The translations under genes were made by a program, and so were the position numbers. This document shows, one piece after another, positions 10,886-18,579 of a stretch of DNA of 64,000 bases. Source of the stretch: Lentilactobacillus sp. Marseille-Q4993 (lineage in GTDB: Bacteria; Bacillota; Bacilli; Lactobacillales; Lactobacillaceae); assembly GCF_951230165.1 (NCBI RefSeq), contig NZ_CATNVB010000003.1, forward strand, positions 62,001 to 126,000. Direction: 5' to 3'. The notes below the pieces were generated by a model. The model searched no databases and was not told the DNA's origin. It saw nothing but the letters and a program-made list of their open reading frames with translations. The first letter of the stretch is position 1; the number at the start of each line of letters is the position of its first letter.

Positions 10886-11236
10886 ATGTTACCTCCTCCT
10901 CTTTTTTAAAAATAAATCAGCTGAGTTATTATTACAAAACTAATTGTAAAAGAGTGAAGATCATTCGTCAACAACTTTTTAAATAAATCTGATGATTTAT
11001 TTAAAAAGCAGAAGCGTTTTTAGATTTCTATTCCTATGTATATATCAAAAATTGAGCAATACATAATTAATTTATGAATTAGGATGAGTATAAGCGTAAC
11101 AAGGAAGTTACGGTGGGGTCAATGGGTAAAAGGGTGTAGTTTGCTTTTGTGTTTTCAGCTAGTTCAAAGAAAAACTATTTATTAGTGAATTATGCTTACA
11201 AAAGTGGAATAATTATAGTCACTAGGGGGAATAACA
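10886..11236. other. Divergent intergenic region between the hsd operon and secreted-protein genes
   Basis: A 351-bp AT-rich non-coding stretch that must hold the hsd promoter (minus) and the promoter of the gene at 11237 (plus). Apart from the perfect hairpin at 10975-11008, I see no clear element. Confidence 0.6.
10975..11008. promoter_or_regulatory. Perfect 15-bp inverted repeat
   Basis: CTTTTTAAATAAATC and its exact complement are separated by a four-base TGAT loop, about 90 bp upstream of the hsd operon start. It may be an operator or a bidirectional terminator-like hairpin. It lacks a long T-run beyond the stem, and function is not shown. Confidence 0.6.
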
Positions 11237-11908
11237 ATGAACAAAAAAATAATCAGTACCATTCTTTTAGGGGTTGGAGCAATGTCCTTATCACTTGTCT
11301 CTAACCAAGAAACCGCATCGGCAAAGAAAACTTACGGAACAATTGGGTATGAGACTGGAAAGAAAATAAATAAGTGGTCAGAATCACATTGGATTAAATT
11401 TATAGGTGGCTCTGAAACCAAAAAGGACTTTATGCACAAGGCAAACTATGTTTTGAAACATAACCATGTTTCTTTAAAGAATCATAATTTATATGTCGCA
11501 ACTACAGGCCACAGATCCTTTCCACTAATAAACTTTTATGCAATTGGAAAAAATAACCACAGATTTTATTTTGATGATTATTATTTTGATAATAAAAGCG
11601 GAATTAAAAAGGAAAAAGTGATTGAATTAATGCCTAAAATGCTCAACAAAAGCGATAAAATCACAAATCCATCACACGGTAAACACTGGGTAGACTATGC
11701 AATGAATACCTATTATGAAACTGATACTGATGGAACGTATATTAAAGCTCCTGGTTTCAAAGATCCATATTACTATCAAGATAATCTATTTAACTATATG
11801 CCAAACATGGGCGGTGCAATCAATGGTATGGGAGCCGTCAATACTAAGAAAAAGATTTTGATTCAAGCTCCAGATATGTTTAAGTACGAGTGGCCAACGG
11901 GTAATTAA
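11237..11908 (+). CDS. Secreted protein of unknown function
   Basis: A 223-residue protein with a clear signal peptide: Lys-rich start, hydrophobic stretch about residues 6-22, and likely cleavage near ASA-KK at about 29. The mature part is rich in Lys, His, Tyr and Asn, and basic like its neighbours. No LPxTG anchor or known domain is recognised. It is followed after 41 bp by another secreted protein, so the two probably form an operon. Confidence 0.7.
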   Translation: MNKKIISTILLGVGAMSLSLVSNQETASAKKTYGTIGYETGKKINKWSESHWIKFIGGSETKKDFMHKANYVLKHNHVSLKNHNLYVATTGHRSFPLINFYAIGKNNHRFYFDDYYFDNKSGIKKEKVIELMPKMLNKSDKITNPSHGKHWVDYAMNTYYETDTDGTYIKAPGFKDPYYYQDNLFNYMPNMGGAINGMGAVNTKKKILIQAPDMFKYEWPTGN

Positions 11909-11949
11909 TCAGCTTTGAGATTAATACAGCACATAGGGGGACAACAATA

Positions 11950-12804
11950 ATGCAATTCAACAAAAAAACGCTAATAAATTTAATTCTATTTGCTATTGCT
12001 TGTGTCTTTACCTTCTCTGTGGGTACTTCAGGCCAGTACAAAATTGCTTACGCTAAACACTATAAAGATGTAAAGATTTGGAGTCAAAAGCGAATGCATA
12101 TGAAAAGTATTACGCTGACTCACGGAAAAATATACACCTATCCAGATTTAACTGATAAGCACCCAATTAAAATATCAAAAGCAAAAACTGGTGAGAGTTT
12201 TTGGTGGATTTATGAGATAAAGTATAGACTTAGAAACGGGCGCTGGGCGCTTTACCGATGTGTTAAGACTACTCCAGGAAAGCATAAATTTTATGTTGGG
12301 TACGTTTTTCATAAATACACCACTCATCCTAAGTGGGTATCTAAAATTGCCATTCCTAAAGTTGGTAAACACTTAGCTAATTCCCAAAAAGATGTGATGC
12401 TTTTATCTAAGCCTAAAAAATCAGGTGGCCTAATTAATAGCTATAGTCGCGTACCTGGTATGCGAACTGCAAAATTGTATGATGGCAATTACATTTACTG
12501 GCTAACAAACCATCCAAAATTTGCTGTTGAATCTGTTCCTGGTATCCACAGCTTATCTGAAAAATTTGTAAACCATACAAGGCATTGGCAAATGTACTGG
12601 ACAAATGATGCACCAATTGACTACGGAACTACTCCTGGAAAGAAAGGATTTAGGTTATTCAGCCATATGTATGATCCACTACAATCATATTTTCCTTTAA
12701 TACTAGGTGGTAAATACGGTAACCAAGGTTTTTCAACACTGTATAATTGGCACCAGAAGATACTATTGGTAAATAGGCAAACGTATAATTACAAAGCAAA
12801 CTAA
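11950..12804 (+). CDS. Secreted protein of unknown function
   Basis: A 284-residue exported protein with a signal peptide (hydrophobic stretch about residues 10-27, cleavage probably after AYA near 35). The mature chain is basic and aromatic (Lys, His, Trp, Tyr) with no recognised domain. A TAGGGGG ribosome binding site precedes the ATG. It is probably co-transcribed with the upstream gene and ends at a strong terminator. Its composition resembles the many other secreted proteins in this window, although it lacks their LRG-type motif. Confidence 0.7.
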   Translation: MQFNKKTLINLILFAIACVFTFSVGTSGQYKIAYAKHYKDVKIWSQKRMHMKSITLTHGKIYTYPDLTDKHPIKISKAKTGESFWWIYEIKYRLRNGRWALYRCVKTTPGKHKFYVGYVFHKYTTHPKWVSKIAIPKVGKHLANSQKDVMLLSKPKKSGGLINSYSRVPGMRTAKLYDGNYIYWLTNHPKFAVESVPGIHSLSEKFVNHTRHWQMYWTNDAPIDYGTTPGKKGFRLFSHMYDPLQSYFPLILGGKYGNQGFSTLYNWHQKILLVNRQTYNYKAN

Positions 12805-12807
12805 TAT

Positions 12808-12859
12808 TAAAAAGCGTCTCAAACTAGTTCACAATAATAACTAGCTTGAGGCGCTTTAT
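12808..12859. terminator. Bidirectional hairpin terminator
   Basis: AAAGCG-CTCAA-CTAGTT pairs with AACTAG-TTGAG-CGCTTT between two convergent genes, with A and T runs at the two ends. Confidence 0.85.
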
Positions 12860-12875
12860 ACTTATATTTCACTTA

Positions 12876-13313
12876 TTATTTATGATAATAATACGTAGCC
12901 TTTAACGGAGACATTAATCCCCCACCAGACGGTTTATAATCAGCTAACGCTTGCTTGCCATTATACTTAACCGCTTTTAGCATAGTCCATGCATCCGTAC
13001 CATTTTGGGACAGAAGCCACTTACCATGGTCTTTTTGAACAACTAACTGGCGGGTTTTATAATAATGCTTCTTTCCTGACAGTTCGTAGTAGTACCTAAC
13101 TTTATGGTTATGGTACTGATAGGATTTAAAATAATATTTACTGATGTTGAAAACTGAAGTATCGCCATTTTTATAATGATGATACCAATTACCCCGAATG
13201 GACTTTGGGGTTGTCACATCTTTTGATTTGGCGTAGGACGTGGTTGAACTTAACCCAACACCACCACTAATTATCGCAATTAAAGTTAATTGCATCCAAG
13301 TTCGTTTTTTCAT
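12876..13313 (-). CDS. Small secreted protein, TPKSIRGNW-type family
   Basis: A 145-residue protein with a signal peptide (hydrophobic residues about 7-25, cleavage near SYA-KS). Right after it comes TPKSIRGNW, a variant of the Pro-x-x-(Leu/Ile/Val)-Arg-Gly-x-(Trp/Phe/Tyr) core shared by several small secreted proteins here. The remainder is a beta-rich, very basic Lys/Tyr/His chain ending in a YYYHK-like tail, close to those of the genes at 22663 and 48978. Function is unknown. A GAAAGGAG site precedes the ATG. Confidence 0.72.
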   Translation of the reverse strand: MKKRTWMQLTLIAIISGGVGLSSTTSYAKSKDVTTPKSIRGNWYHHYKNGDTSVFNISKYYFKSYQYHNHKVRYYYELSGKKHYYKTRQLVVQKDHGKWLLSQNGTDAWTMLKAVKYNGKQALADYKPSGGGLMSPLKATYYYHK

Positions 13314-13346
13314 TATTAATCTCCTTTCGTATTATTTTAAATCTAT

Positions 13347-13835
13347 TTAATGAGATCCATTCGCCAAACCACCATAACTATGCGGTACCTTATGACTTAC
13401 AAAATCAAACCATACTCCACCTTGATACCCTCTAATGACTTTGTACTTTTTCCCATTAATTTTTCGATACGTGAGTCCAAGACCGTTACCGGGAAATGCA
13501 CTTGATGCCGCGTATTTCAAGTTTGGTTGTAAATAGAAAATTTTGACTCCATTCGCTACTTTGTAAAAACCTTTAAATGACATTTTGTGAGCATTGGACT
13601 TGGCACTAGTTGATATCTTAAAGGCCTTCACTCCGGGTGATTTAATATAGGCAGAACTTTTTGATATTTTGATAGTTCTCCACGTTTTCTTACCATTATA
13701 TTGATAGAATGTACCTCTAACAGATTTTGGAGTTGTTGCAGCATATGTGCTATTCGAATCTGAAACAATCGCAAAAGTGATTCCCAAACTAACTGATGCA
13801 AGTACGATAGCAACAATTTTCTTAATTCCCATCAT
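13347..13835 (-). CDS. Small secreted protein, TPKSVRGTF-type family
   Basis: I place the start at 13835 (or the adjacent ATG at 13832), behind a GAGGAGAAAG site. An upstream in-frame start at 13889 would overlap the terminator of the previous gene. The 162-residue protein has a signal peptide ending near TYA, then the family core TPKSVRGTF followed by basic beta-rich sequence. No catalytic motif is recognised. It belongs to the run of minus-strand paralogues from 12.9 to 14.7 kb. Confidence 0.68.
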   Translation of the reverse strand: MMGIKKIVAIVLASVSLGITFAIVSDSNSTYAATTPKSVRGTFYQYNGKKTWRTIKISKSSAYIKSPGVKAFKISTSAKSNAHKMSFKGFYKVANGVKIFYLQPNLKYAASSAFPGNGLGLTYRKINGKKYKVIRGYQGGVWFDFVSHKVPHSYGGLANGSH

Positions 13836-13865
13836 TCTTTCTCCTCGCTTGTATATAATCCTAAA

Positions 13866-13911
13866 AAGTAAGAGTCCAATTCTATCCAAAAAGAATTGGG
13901 CTCTTATTTTA
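13866..13911 (-). terminator. Terminator of the gene at 13913
   Basis: On the minus strand AATAAGAG-CCAATTCT pairs with AGAATTGG-CTCTTA and is followed by a T-run. Confidence 0.8.
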
Positions 13912-13912
13912 A

Positions 13913-14248
13913 CTATCTAGTTAAAACAAGGCCTCTCGCCTTAGCTTTATGCTTGCTAATATAAGTGAACTTATCTGTATAATGATAACCTTGAACTTTA
14001 AACTTCAAAGAATATTTATTGTGACCAGTTTTTTTATAACTCACTTTACCAGTGCCACCGCCCTTACCATATACGGTAAGCTTATTCTTGGTGATCTTGT
14101 ATACTGGATAGCCTTCATTTTTCCATGTACCACGAAGAACCTTTGGTGATCCCTTATGCCATGAGCTTGCTCCGGCTGAAACGGTCATGCCGCCAAGTCC
14201 AAGAAGTGTGGTGGATAGAAGTATGAGTGCGATTTGTTTGGTTTTCAT
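13913..14248 (-). CDS. Small secreted protein, WHKGSPKVLRGTW family
   Basis: This 111-residue protein has a signal peptide (about residues 1-27) followed at once by SSWHKGSPKVLRGTW, the fullest form of the family core. The rest is a short basic domain with Lys/Tyr/Gly-rich strands and the fragment VSYKKTGHNKYSLKFK, which recurs in the paralogues. An AAAGGGGG ribosome binding site precedes the ATG. The role is unknown; a small wall- or surface-associated protein is the simplest reading. Confidence 0.75.
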   Translation of the reverse strand: MKTKQIALILLSTTLLGLGGMTVSAGASSWHKGSPKVLRGTWKNEGYPVYKITKNKLTVYGKGGGTGKVSYKKTGHNKYSLKFKVQGYHYTDKFTYISKHKAKARGLVLTR

Positions 14249-14266
14249 TGGTTAATCCCCCTTTGT

Positions 14267-14656
14267 TTATCTATAATCCCAGCCACTCCAGTACTTGTTA
14301 TTATATGGATAGGTTTCCCGACTAGTGACCTTATGACTATTACCAACAACTTTTATGTGATATCTCTTATGGCTATAGAAATATTCAATCCCTGAGAAGA
14401 TATAAGAATGTTTACCAACCTTCTTATATTTAACATTTTTTAAATGTAACCCATCACCGGGGCCACCATCATCAAAGCCTGCCTTGCCAATTGTCGTATA
14501 GTAAGAGATTCCATGACGCTTACTGGTATAATGATGCCTCAAAACTTTCGGCGTCCCCTTATGCCATCCTGCCGCATCCACCTGCTGTTGCGTCGACACA
14601 TATGTAACTCCGCCAAGCGCTAGCCCAGCAATCACTGCAATTCTGTTTAATTTCAT
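14267..14656 (-). CDS. Small secreted protein, WHKGTPKVLRHHY family
   Basis: I prefer the ATG at 14656, which is nine bases after the GAGGGG site, over the ATG at 14665 that abuts it. The 129-residue protein has a signal peptide, then WHKGTPKVLRHHY. Here the Gly after Arg in the family core is replaced by His. NVKYKKVGKHSYIFSG matches the conserved central strand of its paralogues. It lies 18 bp upstream of the next family member. Confidence 0.7.
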   Translation of the reverse strand: MKLNRIAVIAGLALGGVTYVSTQQQVDAAGWHKGTPKVLRHHYTSKRHGISYYTTIGKAGFDDGGPGDGLHLKNVKYKKVGKHSYIFSGIEYFYSHKRYHIKVVGNSHKVTSRETYPYNNKYWSGWDYR

Positions 14657-14747
14657 TTTGTTCATCCCCTCAAATATGATTACTTTTTTATAATACTACA
14701 ATACATAATCACTTCAATTAAAAAGCAGGTTGAATTTTGGCAAACAA

Positions 14748-14778
14748 AAAACGCGTAACCATAACGATTACGCGTTTT
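14748..14778 (-). terminator. Hairpin terminator
   Basis: AAAACGCGTAA and TTACGCGTTTT form a perfect stem just after the stop codon of the gene at 14782 on the minus strand. Confidence 0.8.
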
Positions 14779-14781
14779 AAA

Positions 14782-14976
14782 TCACTTTTTATTCCTAAAC
14801 AATATCTTAATTATACATTTGCCATAATTTCTCTTATTAAGCAGATATTCTGCTTCCTCATCACCCCAGCGTGCGCGCTTCTCTAGCTCATCTCTGGCAT
14901 ATTTAGCGATTATCGCCTCTGGCATGCTGTGTGGGAAAAGTCGGCCGTATAAGTAATCATTTGGTTTGTCGTCCAT
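14782..14976 (-). CDS. Small cytoplasmic protein of unknown function
   Basis: The ATG at 14976 follows an AAGGGAGACG site and gives a 64-residue protein beginning MDDKPNDYLYGRLFP. A longer frame from 15039 has no ribosome binding site. There is no signal peptide. An Ala/Glu/Arg-rich helix in the middle and a basic tail are the only visible traits. It has its own terminator, which supports a real gene. Confidence 0.5.
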   Translation of the reverse strand: MDDKPNDYLYGRLFPHSMPEAIIAKYARDELEKRARWGDEEAEYLLNKRNYGKCIIKILFRNKK

Positions 14977-15117
14977 CAAAACGTCTCCCTTAGTATTAAA
15001 TTTTTGGTACAAGATTAGTTTACTACAAAACAGATTCAATAATCCTAAATAATAATATTTTTATTAGTCGATAGTGATATAATTTTTGTGAATAAACTTA
15101 TACGGGGGTATATATCA

Positions 15118-15504
15118 ATGAACGGTAAGAAATTATTTTGGGGAGTCTTGGCGATTCCATTAGGATTGTCAGTAGCATTTAGTAATCCGACAAGTGTGAA
15201 TGCGGCAAAGTGGCATAAGGGAACACCTACATTCTTTAGAGGGTCTTGGATACACAAACCATACAAACAGTGGGAAGTCTCAAAAAAACAAATATCTGAG
15301 TATAGACAGTATTCAACAATTGGCAACTACTTCTATGCGCCAAATCTATATAACCATATTTACTACAAGCATGTCGGTCATACATACAAGTTCAGAGTAA
15401 AGGATTATGGTGCAAAAACTCATCATACATTTAAATGGAAGGTTATCAACCACAATACTTTTGCTTCGAGCCATGGAGTTAGGTATTACAGGATTAAAAA
15501 ATAA
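15118..15504 (+). CDS. Small secreted protein, WHKGTPTFFRGSW family
   Basis: The ATG at 15118 follows a GGGGG site. An in-frame ATG 30 bases upstream lacks one and would spoil the signal peptide. The 128-residue protein has a signal peptide ending near VNA, then AKWHKGTPTFFRGSW, a family core with Phe-Phe in place of x-Leu. The central strand IYYKHVGHTYKFRV matches its paralogues. It is the plus-strand member of the cluster, with a strong terminator. Confidence 0.74.
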   Translation: MNGKKLFWGVLAIPLGLSVAFSNPTSVNAAKWHKGTPTFFRGSWIHKPYKQWEVSKKQISEYRQYSTIGNYFYAPNLYNHIYYKHVGHTYKFRVKDYGAKTHHTFKWKVINHNTFASSHGVRYYRIKK

Positions 15505-15514
15505 ACATTATTAA

Positions 15515-15553
15515 CAAAGCCTCGGTTCACTTAACACGAACCGAGGCTTTTCT
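15515..15553. terminator. Bidirectional hairpin terminator
   Basis: AAAGCCTCGGTTC pairs with GAACCGAGGCTTT between convergent genes. Confidence 0.9.
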
Positions 15554-15557
15554 TTTA

Positions 15558-16511
15558 TTAAATCAAATCACTAATCTTCTTTTGTAAATCTGAAATTTGG
15601 TTATTAATGTCTTTCAACTTAGTTCTGTATCCATCAGCCTTATCGGCATCATTCCTTAAGCCAACCATCTTTTGATAGTATTCTTCAGCTTTCTCAGCAT
15701 CAGGTCCTACTTCATTTTCGATTGATTTATATTCATCAATTTGCTCAGTTATTTTCTTAATCTGAAATTCTTTAGCCCGATATTCTAGGATTAGTTGCTT
15801 ATCATCTGAGTTAGCATCCATCTTTTCTAATTCGGACTTAAGGGAATCTAGTAACGATTCACTACCACTTAGGCCATCGCTTCTATAAATAACTAAAAAT
15901 TCTTCATATTTTTCCTTCATCATTTCCGCCTTCGCCCGTTTGCCACCATCAGCATCCGTCTTAGCGATTTTCTTTGATAAAGAATCAGCCTTAACCTTTA
16001 ATCCTGCGATTTGTTCATTCAATTTGTTGATCTCATCTTTATGCTTTTCCACATTAGTCATCACTGTCGCACCTAAACCAGGTTGTAATCCCGCCACATT
16101 AGTATTCTCAGGATTTAACACCCCTGGCTTATTAGTTGGTGCCACTGAGTTGTTATTAGTAGTGGTATTTTTGCTGTACTTAACGGTCTTAACCGCCACC
16201 GTCTTTTTAACGGTCTTGTACCCCTTCTTTGAAACAGTTACTCGATAATGCCAATTGCCAGTCAAAGAGTACTTTGCCTTAAGCTTGAATACTCCCTTAG
16301 TATTGGCGTGACCCTTAGCGTAAGTAATCCCCTTGCGAGTCACTTTTACCGTGGCCTTGGCTTTAGTCTTTCCCTTAACATAAGTACTTTGCTCAGTCAG
16401 TTTATTCACACTAACCTTCATTGACTTGGTCTTTGCGCTCGCAGTGGTCAAACTAACCCCAAATAATAACGAAGTAGCTAGTAAAGTTGTTGCTAGTTGC
16501 TTTGTCTTCAT
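15558..16511 (-). CDS. Secreted protein with an Ig-like domain and a coiled-coil tail
   Basis: This 317-residue protein has a signal peptide (about residues 1-26). A Lys/Thr/Val-rich beta domain (about 30-115) shows VSVNKLTEQSTYVKGKTKA, the pattern of bacterial Ig-like repeats. After an Asn/Pro linker, about residues 155-317 are predicted coiled coil from heptad-like Leu/Ile/Lys/Glu spacing. No anchor motif is visible. It may attach non-covalently to the cell wall through the basic domain, but this is only inference. Confidence 0.7.
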   Translation of the reverse strand: MKTKQLATTLLATSLLFGVSLTTASAKTKSMKVSVNKLTEQSTYVKGKTKAKATVKVTRKGITYAKGHANTKGVFKLKAKYSLTGNWHYRVTVSKKGYKTVKKTVAVKTVKYSKNTTTNNNSVAPTNKPGVLNPENTNVAGLQPGLGATVMTNVEKHKDEINKLNEQIAGLKVKADSLSKKIAKTDADGGKRAKAEMMKEKYEEFLVIYRSDGLSGSESLLDSLKSELEKMDANSDDKQLILEYRAKEFQIKKITEQIDEYKSIENEVGPDAEKAEEYYQKMVGLRNDADKADGYRTKLKDINNQISDLQKKISDLI

Positions 16512-16667
16512 AAAAATAAAAATCTCCCTTTAAAAATTTATGTAACTTTAGTAGTGTACAGGAATACAAGTTGGTAATAAAGGATTAATTTAAAGGGTTT
16601 ACTTTCAGAAATAACGGCATTAACTATAACCCCTGTTACATATATTCAAAAATATTTCCAAAACAAA

Positions 16668-16713
16668 AAAGAACCTCCACCCTTTTTCCCGTACTTAACT
16701 TTAGTGAGGTTCT
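16668..16713 (-). terminator. Probable terminator of the methyltransferase gene
   Basis: AAGAACCTC and GAGGTTCTT form a stem with a long loop just after the stop codon on the minus strand, followed by a T-run. Confidence 0.6.
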
Positions 16714-16737
16714 TCAACTCATATTTGATTTTCAACT

Positions 16738-17694
16738 CTAACTAACATCCACCTTCAGATCATACACCCGCTCCGCAATCTTTCTCACGTCTGCAGGCGT
16801 CGTTCGGCAGCAACCACCTATCACGTTGGCCCCCTCTGCCAACCATTTCTGGGCAAACTCGCCAAAGTCTGCAGGTGTCTTGCTTGCTACCCATTCACCT
16901 TTATCGGTATCAAACACATCCCCATTATTCGGATACACGATCACCGGCTTATCCGTGTACTTCTTGATTTCATTAATCAGCTCACTGATTCGGTGAATCG
17001 AGGTACAGTTTACCCCAACCAATTCAATGTTTGGTTGCTCATCGAGATACCTAACCACTTCAGAAATTGGCGTCCCATCGCAAATCGTCCGCTCATCAGC
17101 GGTGCTCAGTGACACCCATGCTCGTTTGTTAGAAAAGTCCCGATACAGCAACTCTACCAGTGCCTGAATCTCATCAAACCTGGGCATGGTTTCAAGGGCA
17201 AAGATATCAATTCCTGCATCATCAAGCTCCTCAAGCAGTGGTCGGTGAAAATCCTGATATTGGTACTTTGTCAGATGATAATCCCCCGTATACTCGCTAC
17301 CGTCACTCAGAAACGCTCCGTATGGGGCAACACTTCCGGCAATTACAGCAGGTAACGTCTGCGTCCTAGCAGCGAAGTCGTTACGGGCTTGTTTAGCTAG
17401 TTTGACAGCCTTATGAATGTAGTGACTGGCGTCCTCATCACTCATCCCATTCGTCGTGAATACCAGCGGATTGGATTGATAAGTTGTCGTAATGATGATA
17501 TCCGCCCCTGCTTCTAGGTACTTGGTATGCGCATCGTAAATGGCCTCCGGATTATTAATCAGGGTCTGACTTGACCACAACTTATCGCTGTCGATCAAGC
17601 CCTCGTTTTCAAGCAGCGTCCCCATCGCCCCATCAAGGACCAATGCGTTGTGGGGAGCTCTCAGTAATCGTTGTTTTAGCAAACTACCAACCAT
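16738..17694 (-). CDS. mmuM: Homocysteine S-methyltransferase
   Basis: The ATG at 17694 lies eight bases after a GAGG site; a GTG nine bases upstream is less likely. The 318-residue enzyme makes methionine from homocysteine using S-methylmethionine or S-adenosylmethionine. The zinc-binding cysteines are visible as GVNCTS (about residue 230) and GGCCRTTP (about 295), and the N-terminus LVLDGAMGTLLE is typical. It follows the ECF transporter genes by a few bases and shares their T-box leader. This suggests uptake of a methionine-related compound coupled to methionine synthesis. Confidence 0.93.
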   Translation of the reverse strand: MVGSLLKQRLLRAPHNALVLDGAMGTLLENEGLIDSDKLWSSQTLINNPEAIYDAHTKYLEAGADIIITTTYQSNPLVFTTNGMSDEDASHYIHKAVKLAKQARNDFAARTQTLPAVIAGSVAPYGAFLSDGSEYTGDYHLTKYQYQDFHRPLLEELDDAGIDIFALETMPRFDEIQALVELLYRDFSNKRAWVSLSTADERTICDGTPISEVVRYLDEQPNIELVGVNCTSIHRISELINEIKKYTDKPVIVYPNNGDVFDTDKGEWVASKTPADFGEFAQKWLAEGANVIGGCCRTTPADVRKIAERVYDLKVDVS

Positions 17695-17708
17695 AATCGT
17701 CACCTCGT

Positions 17709-18566
17709 TTATTTACCGGGATACCATACGTGGGATAACCCGCCCTTCGTAATGAATAGTTCAATATATAGATACGCCCCTGCCAGACAAAGTTCGGCGA
17801 TTGCTACTAATCTAAAGGTCCAGTCAACTTTGGTAGCTGGCTGAAAATTGTAGTAGGAACGTTGATTTTTAATGCCATAGAGTCGTAATTCCATCGCCGT
17901 TGCGATTGTTCCTACTCGATTAAACGTCGAAAACAAAAGCGGCATCAAAATTTTGACGGACAATTTAATTCGTTTGAAAAGGCCCGTTCGTTTCTTATCA
18001 AGCTCCAATCCCCTCATTTGAAGCGAATTCTTGATAGTCTTGTAATCCCGCATGATATCAGGAACTGATCTCAACCCCAACGACATAATTGTGCAGACTT
18101 TATATGGTACGTGCAGGCGGTACAATCCTTCGGCCAGCTGACTAGGGGTAATTGCAAGAATGAACCACAGACTGGCAACGAACATGCTGAAAACTTTTAG
18201 CAACCGCACACTCAGATAGAACAGGGTTTCGGCGGTCACCGGATAGTGACTGGTTAGGCTAAATAGGACGGTACTCTGACCAATCGCGTTACTGCCCACG
18301 TTTGGTGAAACTAAAAACATCAGAGCCACATTCAGCAGGTTCATCCAAACGACAAACCAGGTAACAGCCTTGATAGTCCGCCACTGTGGTCTTTCGGAGA
18401 GTAACAGCCCCAAGTTGATCAAAAACGCGATTCCTAAAATTCGAACGTCAAAAGTCACCATAATCAGCACTAGATTAGCAACCAGCAAAGCAATTTTGGT
18501 AGCTCCGTTCAGCTTTTGAATGGAGTGAACTCCAGGTAAATAGTTAACGATAAATGTATCTTCCAT
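17709..18566 (-). CDS. ecfT: ECF transporter transmembrane component (T)
   Basis: This 285-residue integral membrane protein has about five or six hydrophobic helices and the EcfT-type coupling region with GLRSVPDIM and MRGLELDKK, which contact the ATPases. It lies between the fused ATPase gene and mmuM. It is a dedicated (group I) T component because it is co-encoded with its own A and S proteins. It resembles the MtsV/YkoC type. Substrate is set by the S component. Confidence 0.9.
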   Translation of the reverse strand: MEDTFIVNYLPGVHSIQKLNGATKIALLVANLVLIMVTFDVRILGIAFLINLGLLLSERPQWRTIKAVTWFVVWMNLLNVALMFLVSPNVGSNAIGQSTVLFSLTSHYPVTAETLFYLSVRLLKVFSMFVASLWFILAITPSQLAEGLYRLHVPYKVCTIMSLGLRSVPDIMRDYKTIKNSLQMRGLELDKKRTGLFKRIKLSVKILMPLLFSTFNRVGTIATAMELRLYGIKNQRSYYNFQPATKVDWTFRLVAIAELCLAGAYLYIELFITKGGLSHVWYPGK

Positions 18567-18579
18567 GATGTTCCTCCTT

